Counted from the stretch's first letter, positions 39,323 to 48,019 are shown. The stretch: 64,000 nt of DNA from UMGS363 sp051891935 (GCA_051891935.1 JBJFFR010000183.1:16721-80720), one strand, 5' to 3'. The notes: generated from the letters alone by a model not told the origin. Made by a program: numbers and translations.

Positions 39323-40761
39323 AATACATCAATTCCCGTATAGTAATATTTCAAGATCTGGTCGTATGTATAGCCTGTCTTTGCAAGGTAATTTGCGCCG
39401 TTCTGGCTCATTCCGACGCCGTGCCCCCAGCCATAGGTCGTGAAGATGAAATATCCGTCCGAATAGGAAATGTCAAAGCTTGCGCTTTTAAGACTGTATG
39501 AAAGAACGTTTTCACGGAGTTTGCGTCCCGTGATGGTCATCTGTCCGTCGACATCAACGGTCGAAACGTAGTTGCCGTCAATATGTCCGGTGACGGTCAG
39601 CCAGTTTTCAGGGTTCTCGGAAAGGGTGATGCCGAGGTAGCGTTCAAGAGCGGAACGTATCTCGCTTTCGGAGAACTTTGTCTTTTTGCCATAGTTCGGG
39701 TCGCCCTCTGCGTCAAAAGGACAAGCAACGCTGACAAGGTAGGGGATGCTTCCGCCCCATACGTTCACGGAAGAAGCCGTATAGCCCGAGGAAGAAGCCA
39801 TATAAACGGTCTGTGCGACCTTTCCGTTATAGTAGCAGCATTTTCCCCATACGGAGGAAACAAGGTCAACGATACGCTGCGGAGGATTGCTTTTTACAAG
39901 TACGGAAGGTGTAAGTCCGTTGACGTTGTGATACTTGACATAAGAATAAGCTGCGACAGCCTGTGCCTTTATAGCTTCATCGCTGAACGAAGAGGATATC
40001 TCGTTGTTGACTATCCTGCAGACAAGGTCGAATGCATCATCCGTATGTACAGTGCCGCCGTATTTTGCGGTGAAGATCTCGCTGCCTGTTGAGGAAACAG
40101 GCGGAGCTTCCGTGACTACTTCGGTGGTGATAAAGGTCGGAGTCGTTTCGATCGGAGCGTCAATGGTCACGATAACATCGGCAACGGAAACTGACGGGAT
40201 ATCTGCAAGGCTCTCGGACGGAGCTGTCACGATTTCGTCATCATCTTCCTCGGGAAGATCATCGTCAATGATAAGTGTATCGTCCTCGTCCTCATCCGGA
40301 TAATCATCCTGCTGATCTTCCATAAGATCGTCTTCGGGGTTGTCCTCCGTGTCGATCTGGGAGAGGTTTTTCTCCTGCTTGTTATCATCGGCGAAAACCT
40401 CGTTGTGGGAAGCGGTGTTTTTGTTTTCGTTTGTTTCCTTATCAAGCTCTTCGGCATGGCCGGAGGGAAGGCTTACAGGGATCTCGCTGTCATCGTCATC
40501 GGTAAGATCCGGAGGAACTGTTGTAACTGCTTCACGCTTTGTAACGATATCGGAATAATCCATTCCCGCATATTCCGATACTGCCGCGGAGGTAGCTTCT
40601 CCAATGTCTTCTCCCGTATCGGCGTCTGTTTCGGTCGAATAGTAGAAGTCCATTGAGATCGGTTCTTCATCGACATCTTCCACAAGGCAGAATGCAAAGG
40701 TATAAAACCCTGCGACCAGCAGCAGAGAAGCGATGCCGCTCAAAACTGTACTTTTTTTCAT
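39319..40761 (-). CDS. SpoIID/LytB-domain secreted protein
   Basis: 480 residues. N-terminal signal/anchor (about 5-26), then ~200 residues of acidic, Asp/Glu/Thr-rich low complexity, then the SpoIID domain (about 235-480): DDAFDLVCRIVNNEISSSFSDEAIKAQAVAAYSYVKYH, VAQTVYMASSSGYTASSVNVWGGSIPYLVSVACP, and YGWGHGVGMSQNGANYLAKTGYTYDQILKYYY. SpoIID trims glycan strands in engulfment and LytB activates amidases; which applies is unclear. It is followed by pdp through an ATGA overlap and preceded by a family B repeat 24 bases before its start. Confidence 0.9.
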   Translation of the reverse strand: MKKSTVLSGIASLLLVAGFYTFAFCLVEDVDEEPISMDFYYSTETDADTGEDIGEATSAAVSEYAGMDYSDIVTKREAVTTVPPDLTDDDDSEIPVSLPSGHAEELDKETNENKNTASHNEVFADDNKQEKNLSQIDTEDNPEDDLMEDQQDDYPDEDEDDTLIIDDDLPEEDDDEIVTAPSESLADIPSVSVADVIVTIDAPIETTPTFITTEVVTEAPPVSSTGSEIFTAKYGGTVHTDDAFDLVCRIVNNEISSSFSDEAIKAQAVAAYSYVKYHNVNGLTPSVLVKSNPPQRIVDLVSSVWGKCCYYNGKVAQTVYMASSSGYTASSVNVWGGSIPYLVSVACPFDAEGDPNYGKKTKFSESEIRSALERYLGITLSENPENWLTVTGHIDGNYVSTVDVDGQMTITGRKLRENVLSYSLKSASFDISYSDGYFIFTTYGWGHGVGMSQNGANYLAKTGYTYDQILKYYYTGIDVL

Positions 40762-40784
40762 AATGATTTCCTTTCAGTTCTTAC

Positions 40785-41006
40785 GGGAACCTCTAAAAAC
40801 CTCCTTCACGGCAAATCCCCTATGAATTTTGTCATCTGCTGCGATATCAAAGTAAACGCTGATTAGATTGAATAAATGAAGCGTTTACTTACCTTGAAAT
40901 ACATCAAGTATTCACTGCGGTTTGATGCCTTGCAGCTGACAAAATTCATAACGAGGCTTTGCGAGCAATACGAAGTATTGCTTTGTCTCGGTTTTTAGAG
41001 AACCCC
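40785..41006 (-). repeat. Family B miniature inverted-repeat element, copy 2
   Basis: 222 bp with ends GGGAACCTCTAAAAACC and GGTTTTTAGAGAACCCC and the AGCAATAC-GAA-GTATTGCT hairpin at 40964-40982. Inverted relative to 28351-28562. It ends exactly one base before the stop codon of the sortase gene at 41007 and lies inside a sortase - SpoIID operon. Confidence 0.88.
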
Positions 41007-42053
41007 TTATTCTATATATGAACCGCCGTTGAATTTATAGTAAATAGCAGGCCACTTGGGGTTCTGATTCACATAAAATCCTGTTGTATCTATATTTTCG
41101 GTGGTTTCACCGGGGCGCAGACGTCTTGCAATAACTACATGACGCGCTTCGTCCCATTCGTATGCGCAGGTAGAAAGGGTAAGATATTTATCGTTTTCAT
41201 CAAAATCAATTCCTGTGATGAACTGGCTGCGTGTGGTTATTTCCTTCTTGTAATTCTCAAAGGTATAAGCGCCGCTGTCACGGAAATTGATAAAATTGAT
41301 GTAATCGAACACGTTTCCGTCATCATGCTCGGGGAGAGTATTGACAACAAAGGAAGAAATTATAACATAGGTATAGTTCTCATAGTAATTGTCGAAGTAG
41401 ATGAACGGGTTTTGTAACCAGTATTTGAGATCCCATTTATAATAGTCAAGGTTTCCGAACATTGAGCCGTCACGGTTGTTATGACCATAGAGGATGATGT
41501 TACTGCTCTGCTTGTCGGAATAATCGTTTATGACGTTGGAAGGATCTGCAAAGACGGTTCCGACCGAGCGCACCTGATCGTAGAAATTGTGATTTAGGTA
41601 ATAGCTTTTGTCACGCTGAACGATCGGCTCGCCGAGGACATCGGGAATAGAGATATATCCTACATAATCGGGATTGATCGCAAGCATTTCTTCTGCGGCT
41701 TCAGAGCGGACGAGCGGAGGACGTTCCTCTTCGGGGATATCATCGGAATTCTCGGGAGGAAGCGTAACAGTTTCGTTTCCAATGCCTTGGGAGTTCCCGG
41801 CGGCGTTGTTGTAGATGACATTGAGCTTATCGTTGTTCTGCTTTGCTTCAAACTGGTGGTAGAAATAAATTATAAGCACAATTATGCAGACAACAAGAAC
41901 CAGAAGTGCAAAAAGAGAGAATACTTTGCTTGCTATTTCCTGAACCGAGTCGCCTCTGTGGGGAATAAATGCTTCAGAAAAGCTTTTTTTCTTCTTCTTT
42001 TTTTCTTGTTCATTAGAGTGTCGGGAATGATAAACTTCATCGGCAAGTGCCAT
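41007..42053 (-). CDS. Class B sortase (1)
   Basis: 348 residues. Basic N terminus, a FIPHRGDS motif (about 29-36), one transmembrane segment (about 43-66), a polar linker and a C-terminal sortase domain with catalytic His191 (ILYGHN), Cys296 (LTLSTCAYEW) and Arg304. Class B sortases cleave an NPxTx-type sorting motif and attach the protein to the wall or join pilins. No obvious substrate gene is adjacent. Its ATG overlaps the stop of the upstream sortase gene by one base. Fourth of four sortase genes in order of transcription. Confidence 0.93.
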   Translation of the reverse strand: MALADEVYHSRHSNEQEKKKKKKSFSEAFIPHRGDSVQEIASKVFSLFALLVLVVCIIVLIIYFYHQFEAKQNNDKLNVIYNNAAGNSQGIGNETVTLPPENSDDIPEEERPPLVRSEAAEEMLAINPDYVGYISIPDVLGEPIVQRDKSYYLNHNFYDQVRSVGTVFADPSNVINDYSDKQSSNIILYGHNNRDGSMFGNLDYYKWDLKYWLQNPFIYFDNYYENYTYVIISSFVVNTLPEHDDGNVFDYINFINFRDSGAYTFENYKKEITTRSQFITGIDFDENDKYLTLSTCAYEWDEARHVVIARRLRPGETTENIDTTGFYVNQNPKWPAIYYKFNGGSYIE

Positions 42054-44641
42054 TATGTATAAACTCCTTTAACTGATCCTGCAGTAACGGTCGTGGTTTC
42101 CTCTTCTTCCGTTTCGGGGACGTTTGTGACAGTCGTTTCCTCCGTATCGGAGGTTTCTGCAGTAGTTTCTTTAGTTGTTGTTTTTTTCTTTTTCGTTGTT
42201 GTGGTTTCTTCCTCGGAAGTATCTTTAGTCGTTGTTTTTTTCTTTTTGGTCGTTGTGGTTTCTTCCTCGGAAGTTTCTTTAGTTGTTGTTTTTTTCTTTT
42301 TTGTCGTTGTAGTTTCTTCTTCGGAAGTTTCTTCTACAGTAGTTTCTGTTGTATTCTTCGATTTTTTCTTTGTTGTTTCCTCGGTGGTTTCCTCTGTAGT
42401 TTCGGCGGTCGTTTTCTTCTTTTTGGAAGTGGTTTCTTCGTTATCGCCGTCTTCATCGGAAGCATCGGGAGGAACGGTCGTTTCGTCAGAATTATCGGAA
42501 CTTTCCGAATCAGCATTTTCCTCATCGGAAGTATCGGTCTGTTTTTTCTTCTTCTTTTTCTTCTTGGTGGTGGTTTCGTCGTCCTCGTCGGAGTTCTCCT
42601 CATCGGGGACTGTTGTTTCTTCTTCCGTTGTTGTTATTCCGGACATTATAGCTGTCCAGTCAACTCCTCTTGCATAAGGGTTGAACGATGCAGAGGTGAA
42701 GTCATAGTCGGAAACGCTCTCTCCGTCGCGAAGCTTTCGTGCAAAAACTACGAAGCGTGAGTTGGAGAACTCGTTCGAGCAGGTCGAGAGGAGAAGAAGC
42801 TTATCGCCGTATTCGGCTTTGACGGGGGAAATTATCTGATTGCGCGACTGGATTTCGCCCATATACCAATCAAAGGTGGCTTCGTCATTAAGCACTTCGA
42901 TATAATCTTGATAATGGAAAACTACGCCGTTGGAATCCTGCTTTTCAAGTGCGTTCGTTACGAAATAGGCATAGATAAGGTATGTGCCCGTTTCATACTC
43001 GGTTCGGAGCGTAATGGTCGGGTTTGCAGCATAAAAGTCAAGATCCTGCTTATAGTTTCTGAGGTTGCCGAACATGGTGCCGTCTTCCTGGTTATGACCG
43101 TAGAGGACAATATTCGGGGAAACATGATCCTCACTGATGGTACAGCGGTAATCCATAAAGATCGCACCGCCCTTGTTCTGCTCGTCATAGTATGTATGAG
43201 TAAGATAGTAGGTATTTGTCGTGTCCTCGGGATCATGGACAACGGGCTGGTAGATATCGCAGCCCTCAAGCTCGATAAATCCGACTACCTTATCGCTTAT
43301 ACCTTTATAATAGGACATGATGTCGATGTTATGCTGCTGCTCCTCCTCTTCGGTCGGTGCAATAGTTATAACGTTTCCATCGCTGTCGATAGTTGTCTTT
43401 GCTGTTGTGGTAACAACTTCCTTTATTGCTTCAAGATCCTTTACGGCTCTTTTCGACTGGATAAGCGTACTTGCAAGCATAACGCCTGCGCCGATAAAGA
43501 TCACGACCGCAATGATGAACACAATCTTTCGTATCATCTCAAAAACGGAGTCGCCTTTCCACGGGAAAATCTCTTTAAGGATGTTTTTCTTTTCCTTTTT
43601 TTCGGCGTCCTCTTTGGCTTCGTTCTCGGTCAGAACGATAGGTGCGGGTTCAAACGGAGGAATGTCGTTTGTATTTTCTTCTGTCGTTTCTTCGGAAGCA
43701 TTGTTTTCCTCATCGGAAGGGATCTCGCTGATTTCGTCTTTCTCCTCGGACGCTTCGGGTTCATCGTCATCGAAGATCTCTTCAACGTCATCGGAGCTTT
43801 CGGTGTTTTCGCCGTATTCTTCGGGATCGCTCTCGTCCTCTTCGATCTCTTCACTTTCAATATCGGAGATCGCATCGTTAACGGCTTCTTCAATGTCTGC
43901 GGAGCCATCGGGCAGGATGTCGTTCCAGTCGGGGATATCGGCGGAAAGAACTTCGACCGTGTCTTCCTGCTTATCTTCGGTTTCGGCGATATCGTCAAGT
44001 CCGTTTGTGAACACACTTGAAAAAGTGCTTTCAGCGGTTTCCTGTTCGCTTGTGCCGCTGAAGCTTTCCGCAGGGATAACTCCGTCAAGCACTGCTGACG
44101 GCTTCACGATCTCGGGTTCAGAGGGTTCGTTTATTTCCTCTTCGGATATATCATCAATAATATTACTGTCTGTAATATTATTTTCGGGGTTTTCATTGGT
44201 ATCGGGGGATGCTTCGTCCTGTTTGATCTCATCGGTTTCGGTTGAAGCACCCTCGGGAGCTGTTTCCGTATATTCTTCTGCTGTCGATACGGTTTCAGGC
44301 TCGTCTGACTTGTCCTGTGTTTCGGCATTGTCGGAGGCTTCGGTTTTTTCGGTAACGGATGTTTCCTCATCGGCGGTGCTGCTTTCGTCCGCTTCGGTCT
44401 GCTGTTCGGCAGGTTCCAAAGCTTCGGCAGGTTCCGTGGGTTCGGAAATTTCCTCGGGGGGAGCAGGCTTTGCATGGCGAGGTACATACTCCCCGTCTGC
44501 GGAAAGCTCCTCGGAGAATTCCGCGTCAAATTCTTCTGTTATATCATCCTGTGCGTCCTGCACTTCGGGCGGTTCGGCTTTTTTCTTGTCGAATTCCGCA
44601 ATTATATCATCGACTGTGAAGCCGAATTTGTTATCTGGCAT
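42053..44641 (-). CDS. Class B sortase (2), with long acidic N-terminal and Thr/Lys/Glu-rich C-terminal tails
   Basis: 862 residues. It starts FGFTVDDIIAEFDKKKAE, followed by ~330 residues of Glu/Asp/Ser/Thr-rich disordered sequence predicted to be cytoplasmic. An EIFPWKGDS motif and one transmembrane segment (about 368-390) lead to the sortase domain with ILYGHN and LLLLSTCSNEF (Cys near 620). After the domain comes ~195 residues of low-complexity Thr/Lys/Glu, including three near-identical 18-residue units of TTTKKKK, TTTK and (E/D)TSEEE. The long tails are unusual. Third of four sortase genes in transcription order. ATG 44641 is followed by no earlier alternative. Confidence 0.9.
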   Translation of the reverse strand: MPDNKFGFTVDDIIAEFDKKKAEPPEVQDAQDDITEEFDAEFSEELSADGEYVPRHAKPAPPEEISEPTEPAEALEPAEQQTEADESSTADEETSVTEKTEASDNAETQDKSDEPETVSTAEEYTETAPEGASTETDEIKQDEASPDTNENPENNITDSNIIDDISEEEINEPSEPEIVKPSAVLDGVIPAESFSGTSEQETAESTFSSVFTNGLDDIAETEDKQEDTVEVLSADIPDWNDILPDGSADIEEAVNDAISDIESEEIEEDESDPEEYGENTESSDDVEEIFDDDEPEASEEKDEISEIPSDEENNASEETTEENTNDIPPFEPAPIVLTENEAKEDAEKKEKKNILKEIFPWKGDSVFEMIRKIVFIIAVVIFIGAGVMLASTLIQSKRAVKDLEAIKEVVTTTAKTTIDSDGNVITIAPTEEEEQQHNIDIMSYYKGISDKVVGFIELEGCDIYQPVVHDPEDTTNTYYLTHTYYDEQNKGGAIFMDYRCTISEDHVSPNIVLYGHNQEDGTMFGNLRNYKQDLDFYAANPTITLRTEYETGTYLIYAYFVTNALEKQDSNGVVFHYQDYIEVLNDEATFDWYMGEIQSRNQIISPVKAEYGDKLLLLSTCSNEFSNSRFVVFARKLRDGESVSDYDFTSASFNPYARGVDWTAIMSGITTTEEETTVPDEENSDEDDETTTKKKKKKKKQTDTSDEENADSESSDNSDETTVPPDASDEDGDNEETTSKKKKTTAETTEETTEETTKKKSKNTTETTVEETSEEETTTTKKKKTTTKETSEEETTTTKKKKTTTKDTSEEETTTTKKKKTTTKETTAETSDTEETTVTNVPETEEEETTTVTAGSVKGVYT

Positions 44642-44662
44642 GGGGAACTGTCCTTTTCGGGT

Positions 44663-45646
44663 TTATTGATTATAGATAAAATCATAATCGGGTTCTTTTG
44701 CTTCGTAGTTGATCGATGCGAGTGAAGTATCGACCTCGGGGGATTCACCGTCACGAACACGTCTGCCGATCACAACGAATCGGGACGGTTCAAACTCATT
44801 CGAGCAGGTGGAAAGTGTGAGGAACTTATCGTTCTTATCGAAGTCAACGCCTGTGTTTATTGCGGTATGCTTGAGAACATTCTCCTTAAACATATCAAAG
44901 GTGCGCTTTTTGCCGAATTTGACATAGTTATGATAGTCAAAGATTATGCCGTCACGGGAATGTCTTGGTTCGACTTCGATAACAAAAGCGGCTATTATCT
45001 TATATGTGTATTCCTCATAGAGGTTGGAGAACTCAAAGGTCGGGTGCTCAAGATAGAAGTCAAATCCCTTTATGCTGCCCGATGCAGGCTTTACCTTGTA
45101 GTAACTGAGTGTGCCGAACATTGTGCCGTCCTTCTGATTGTGGCCATAGAGGATGATGTTCGGAGTTTGTTTGTCGTTATAATCGTTGACGATGCAGCGG
45201 AAGTCGGCGAATACCGTACCCGGCTGCGATTTATTTCCGTCAAAGTCACGGTCAAGGTAATAGTCGTTGTTATCTGTCTGGACAACGACATTGTCGATGT
45301 ATGTACCGCCGACCTTTATCCAGCCTGCGGTGTCGGGGTTGCGTTCAACGAACTGCGCCATACTGTCGAGCATTACAAGCGGAGGCGGAGCGGTCGTTAC
45401 GGTCGTTTCCTCGGTGGTAACGGGCGTTGTTGCCGTGGTTTCCTGGGTTATAACGTTCGTATGTGCGTTCGCAAGCTCTTCGTTGAGCTTTTTATTGCGC
45501 TGTCCGGAAATGATGCTTGCAATGAGGATCACGATGACAACTATGATGACTGCCAATGCGGCGAGAGTAACGATCTTGGACGCCTTCACCTTTGGCGAAT
45601 CATCCTTCTGCGGTATGAATTTATCGAAAAAGCTGTTATTTGACAT
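44663..45646 (-). CDS. Class B sortase (3)
   Basis: 327 residues from ATG 45646 (AAGGAAAAA upstream; earlier in-frame starts lack support). FIPQKDDS motif (10-17), one transmembrane segment (about 26-46), a threonine-rich linker (TTATTPVTTEETTVTTAPPP) and the catalytic domain with His169 (LYGHN), Cys281 (TLSTCSNEFEPSRFVV) and Arg289. Very similar in its core to the sortase at 45690-46652, suggesting tandem duplication. Second gene of the operon. Confidence 0.92.
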   Translation of the reverse strand: MSNNSFFDKFIPQKDDSPKVKASKIVTLAALAVIIVVIVILIASIISGQRNKKLNEELANAHTNVITQETTATTPVTTEETTVTTAPPPLVMLDSMAQFVERNPDTAGWIKVGGTYIDNVVVQTDNNDYYLDRDFDGNKSQPGTVFADFRCIVNDYNDKQTPNIILYGHNQKDGTMFGTLSYYKVKPASGSIKGFDFYLEHPTFEFSNLYEEYTYKIIAAFVIEVEPRHSRDGIIFDYHNYVKFGKKRTFDMFKENVLKHTAINTGVDFDKNDKFLTLSTCSNEFEPSRFVVIGRRVRDGESPEVDTSLASINYEAKEPDYDFIYNQ

Positions 45647-45689
45647 TTGAGTTTTTCCTTTTGTGTAAAATTTTGTTCTGTGCGGAGCT

Positions 45690-46652
45690 CTATTTGTTAT
45701 AGATAACGTTCCAGTCGGGTTCCTTTGCGCTCTTGTTGGTATAAGCCTGTGAAGTATCGACGGTCGGATCCTCGCCCTTGCGCGTTTTTCTTGCAATAAC
45801 TACAAATCGGGACGGTTCAAACTCATTCGAGCAGGTCGAGAGTGTGAGGAACGAGTCGCCGTATTCAACGTCAACGCCCGTTACTATCTGTGAACGAAGC
45901 TCGACATTTTCGATGAAGCTGTTATAGCGTTCCTTTTTGTCGAAGTTGATGTAGTTGTGGTAATCGAAGATAACTCCGTCGGCAGTTTGCCAGGTTTCAA
46001 CGGGAGTTACAAAGCAGGCGATGATCTTATAAACATCGGTGCTGTAATTCGAGCTGAAGGTTATTGTCGGGTGCGATTTATAGAAATCGAGGTCGTGCTT
46101 ATACTTGGCGAGGTCGCCGAACATGGTCTTGTCCTTCTGGTTATGACCGTAGAGGATAAGGTTGTCCGAGCGTTCACGGGCATTGAGCGTTGCGCGGTAG
46201 TCGAGGAAGATCGTTCCTGCCTTGTTCTTACTGCCGTCAAAGGCACGTTTGAGGTAGTAGGAATTTCCGTCGCTGCCCTTTCGCTGAACGACGGGGAGGG
46301 CGATGTTCGTATCGTCTATCTGCACCCAGCCGACTGTATCCTCGTTTATTTCAAGGAGCTGTTTTGCACTCGGCAGAAGCTCTCCGCCGTTGTCGCCGGG
46401 GGTGATGTGCGAGATGATAAGATCTTTGAGCGAGCCGTTGAGGCGCATTGTGCTCAATGACTGGCGAAGCTCGTTGCCGAGTATCACGATGCAGCCGATA
46501 AGGATGACAAGGCAAAGCTGGGTAAAGATCTTGCTTACGACTTCTTTTGCACTGTCACCCTTCTGGATGAGCAGCCAGTGACCTCTGCGTTCCTTGCGTT
46601 TCCTTTTCTGCGCTTTCTTATAGGCTTTTTGAGCCTCACGGGATAATGCCAT
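45690..46652 (-). CDS. Class B sortase (4), first gene of the operon
   Basis: 320 residues. A strongly basic N terminus (KAYKKAQKRKRKERRGHW), an LLIQKGDS motif (about 27-34), transmembrane segment (about 44-60), then the sortase domain with His170 (LILYGHN), Cys274 (LTLSTCSNEFEPSRFVV) and Arg282. Its promoter lies 45 bases upstream, so it should be the first gene of the minus-strand operon that continues through three more sortases to the SpoIID-like and phosphorylase genes. Confidence 0.93.
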   Translation of the reverse strand: MALSREAQKAYKKAQKRKRKERRGHWLLIQKGDSAKEVVSKIFTQLCLVILIGCIVILGNELRQSLSTMRLNGSLKDLIISHITPGDNGGELLPSAKQLLEINEDTVGWVQIDDTNIALPVVQRKGSDGNSYYLKRAFDGSKNKAGTIFLDYRATLNARERSDNLILYGHNQKDKTMFGDLAKYKHDLDFYKSHPTITFSSNYSTDVYKIIACFVTPVETWQTADGVIFDYHNYINFDKKERYNSFIENVELRSQIVTGVDVEYGDSFLTLSTCSNEFEPSRFVVIARKTRKGEDPTVDTSQAYTNKSAKEPDWNVIYNK

Positions 46653-46695
46653 TTATTTATCAGTTCCTAATCTGTGTATATTTATTAGTAGTATA

Positions 46696-46724
46696 ATTAT
46701 ACAGCAAAACAGTCGGAAAGTCAA
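46696..46724 (-). promoter_or_regulatory. Sortase operon promoter
   Basis: Minus strand TTGACT (46724-46719), 17-base spacer, TATAAT (46701-46696). Confidence 0.78.
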
Positions 46725-46845
46725 GAAAATGCGCACGTTTTGTAGCATTTGCCAAATAAACCTGCTTATAAATTACATATAGGAAAGAGATTGGGGCATA
46801 CAAAGGCATTTTTTAGAATATTAGGGCAAAATTATACTCTCTGTA

Positions 46846-46874
46846 TTGACAAAACGGCACATATATTGTATAAT
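46846..46874 (+). promoter_or_regulatory. nrdR promoter
   Basis: TTGACA 46846-46851, 17-base spacer, TATAAT 46869-46874, divergent from the sortase promoter. The leader is about 125 bases long. Confidence 0.78.
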
Positions 46875-46903
46875 GATTACATAGTATTCCAATACAAAGG
46901 AAA

Positions 46904-46950
46904 CGCTGATATTGCTGCGGCAATAATCAGCTTTTTCCTAATTTTATGCA
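46904..46950 (+). promoter_or_regulatory. Hairpin in the nrdR leader
   Basis: GGAAACGCTGATATT and AATAATCAGCTTTTTCC can pair around GCTGCGGC. The half-motif AAAGGAAA(C/T)GCTGAT recurs at about 46951. It could be an attenuator or a repeat remnant; part of the motif (AAACGCTGAT ... ATCAGC) also occurs inside family B elements. Confidence 0.4.
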
Positions 46951-47005
46951 AAGGAAATGCTGATCATTACGTTTCGATCATCTTTTCCCGAATGGAGGAT
47001 CAGAT

Positions 47006-47461
47006 ATGCGCTGTCCGTTCTGCGGTTTTGAAGATACAAAGGTTATTGACTCCCGTCCTGCCGACGGTCAGAAGCGCCGCCGCAGAGAATGCACGAGCTG
47101 CGGAAGAAGGTTCACGACCTATGAATCGGTCGAAGTTCCCGTTCTTCTTGTTACGAAAAAGGACAACACGGCGGAGCTTTTTAACCGGAACAAGCTCATT
47201 GCCGGAATTTCAACGGCGGTGAAGAAGCGTCCTGTTTCCGCAGGCGACATAAACCGCATCGTCGAGGAGATCGAAAGCTACTATGCGAACAAGATGGTGA
47301 CGCAGGTATCGAGTACGGAGCTTGGCGACAGAGTTCTTGCGGCGCTTCGTGAGATAGACGAGGTGGCTTACGTTCGTTTTGCGTCCGTTTACAAGGATTT
47401 TGACGATGTTGACAGCTTTATTGACATAATCTCCGAGCTGCGTGATGGGGAGAAAAAATAA
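47006..47461 (+). CDS. nrdR: Transcriptional repressor NrdR
   Basis: Zinc-dependent, nucleotide-sensing repressor of ribonucleotide reductase genes. 151 residues, full length: zinc ribbon with C3-x2-C6 and C29-x2-C32 (MRCPFCGFEDTKVIDSRPADG ... ECTSCGRRFTTYE), basic RRRR patch, and ATP-cone domain (VTKKDNTAELFNRNKLIAGIST ... VAYVRFASVYKDFDDVDSF). GGAGG precedes ATG by 8 bases. No nrd genes are present in the window. Confidence 0.96.
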   Translation: MRCPFCGFEDTKVIDSRPADGQKRRRRECTSCGRRFTTYESVEVPVLLVTKKDNTAELFNRNKLIAGISTAVKKRPVSAGDINRIVEEIESYYANKMVTQVSSTELGDRVLAALREIDEVAYVRFASVYKDFDDVDSFIDIISELRDGEKK

Positions 47462-47477
47462 AAATCAAAGTTTGAAT

Positions 47478-47515
47478 AAAAAACACAGTCTGTTTGATTG
47501 CAGGCTGTGTTTTTG
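47478..47515. terminator. Bidirectional terminator between nrdR and the XRE regulator
   Basis: AAAACACAGTCTG / CAGGCTGTGTTTTT stem with A/T-rich flanks on both sides; the two genes converge here. Confidence 0.82.
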
Positions 47516-47518
47516 TTT

Positions 47519-47836
47519 TTATTCGTATTTTTTTATCGTGTCAATGATATCGTTGAGTATAAGCTTGCTTTTGCCGTCAAGACGGCTTATTTTTTCGGTA
47601 AGTTTTTCGTTGGAAATGTTTTCGTCGGTGCCGATGAGAAGATAGTTCGGGGTGGTTTTGAGCGCTTGACAAAGATCCATAAGGACTTCAAGGCTCGGTG
47701 CGGAGCGTCCTGTTTCAAGGTTTGAGATATACTTGTAATTTACATCTATTATTTCGCAGACCTGATACTGTTTGAGACCAAGCTCCTTTCGGCGTTTTGC
47801 CATTCTTCGTCCGACTTCACGATAGTCAATATTCAT
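47519..47836 (-). CDS. XRE-family transcriptional regulator
   Basis: 105 residues. Cro/CI helix-turn-helix at about 6-62 (VGRRMAKRRKELGLKQYQVCEIIDVNYKYISNLETGRSAPSLEVLMDLCQALKTTPNYLL) and a short C-terminal helix (KLTEKISRLDGKSKLILNDIIDTI). GAAAGGAG lies 11-12 bases before ATG. It is transcribed away from a small HTH gene; the palindrome TAGAATTTCTA at 47921-47931 between them, overlapping the -35 of the divergent promoter, is a good operator candidate. Confidence 0.9.
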   Translation of the reverse strand: MNIDYREVGRRMAKRRKELGLKQYQVCEIIDVNYKYISNLETGRSAPSLEVLMDLCQALKTTPNYLLIGTDENISNEKLTEKISRLDGKSKLILNDIIDTIKKYE

Positions 47837-47920
47837 CGTTGCTTACTCCTTTCAAGATATATGCGCAGCTGTTAATTCTATATTATCAGCAGAAAAGATC
47901 ATAAAAAACAACTTAATAAA

Positions 47921-47931
47921 TAGAATTTCTA
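47921..47931. promoter_or_regulatory. Candidate operator palindrome
   Basis: TAGAATTTCTA, two perfect 5-base arms, 2 bases upstream of the -35 at 47933; a further TAGAA half-site lies at 47941. Confidence 0.4.
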
Positions 47932-47932
47932 C

Positions 47933-47961
47933 TTGACAAATAGAAAAAACTGTCTTATAAT
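47933..47961 (+). promoter_or_regulatory. Promoter of the small HTH / lipoprotein genes
   Basis: TTGACA 47933-47938, 17-base spacer, TATAAT 47956-47961. Confidence 0.78.
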
Positions 47962-48019
47962 AAGAAAAAATGTAAAAAACTGTTTGATAGGCAGTTTTTT
48001 ATCGGCAAGGTGGGATGAT

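Noticed and set aside
43317..44669. 450-codon plus-strand ORF opposite the large sortase
   Set aside because: It is the mirror of a low-complexity Glu/Ser/Thr coding region; composition alone keeps the opposite frame open, and it lacks a ribosome site.
46852..46874. NrdR box overlapping the nrdR promoter (CACATATATTGTAT)
   Set aside because: It is one base short of the expected spacing and lacks the symmetric ends, so autoregulation cannot be claimed.
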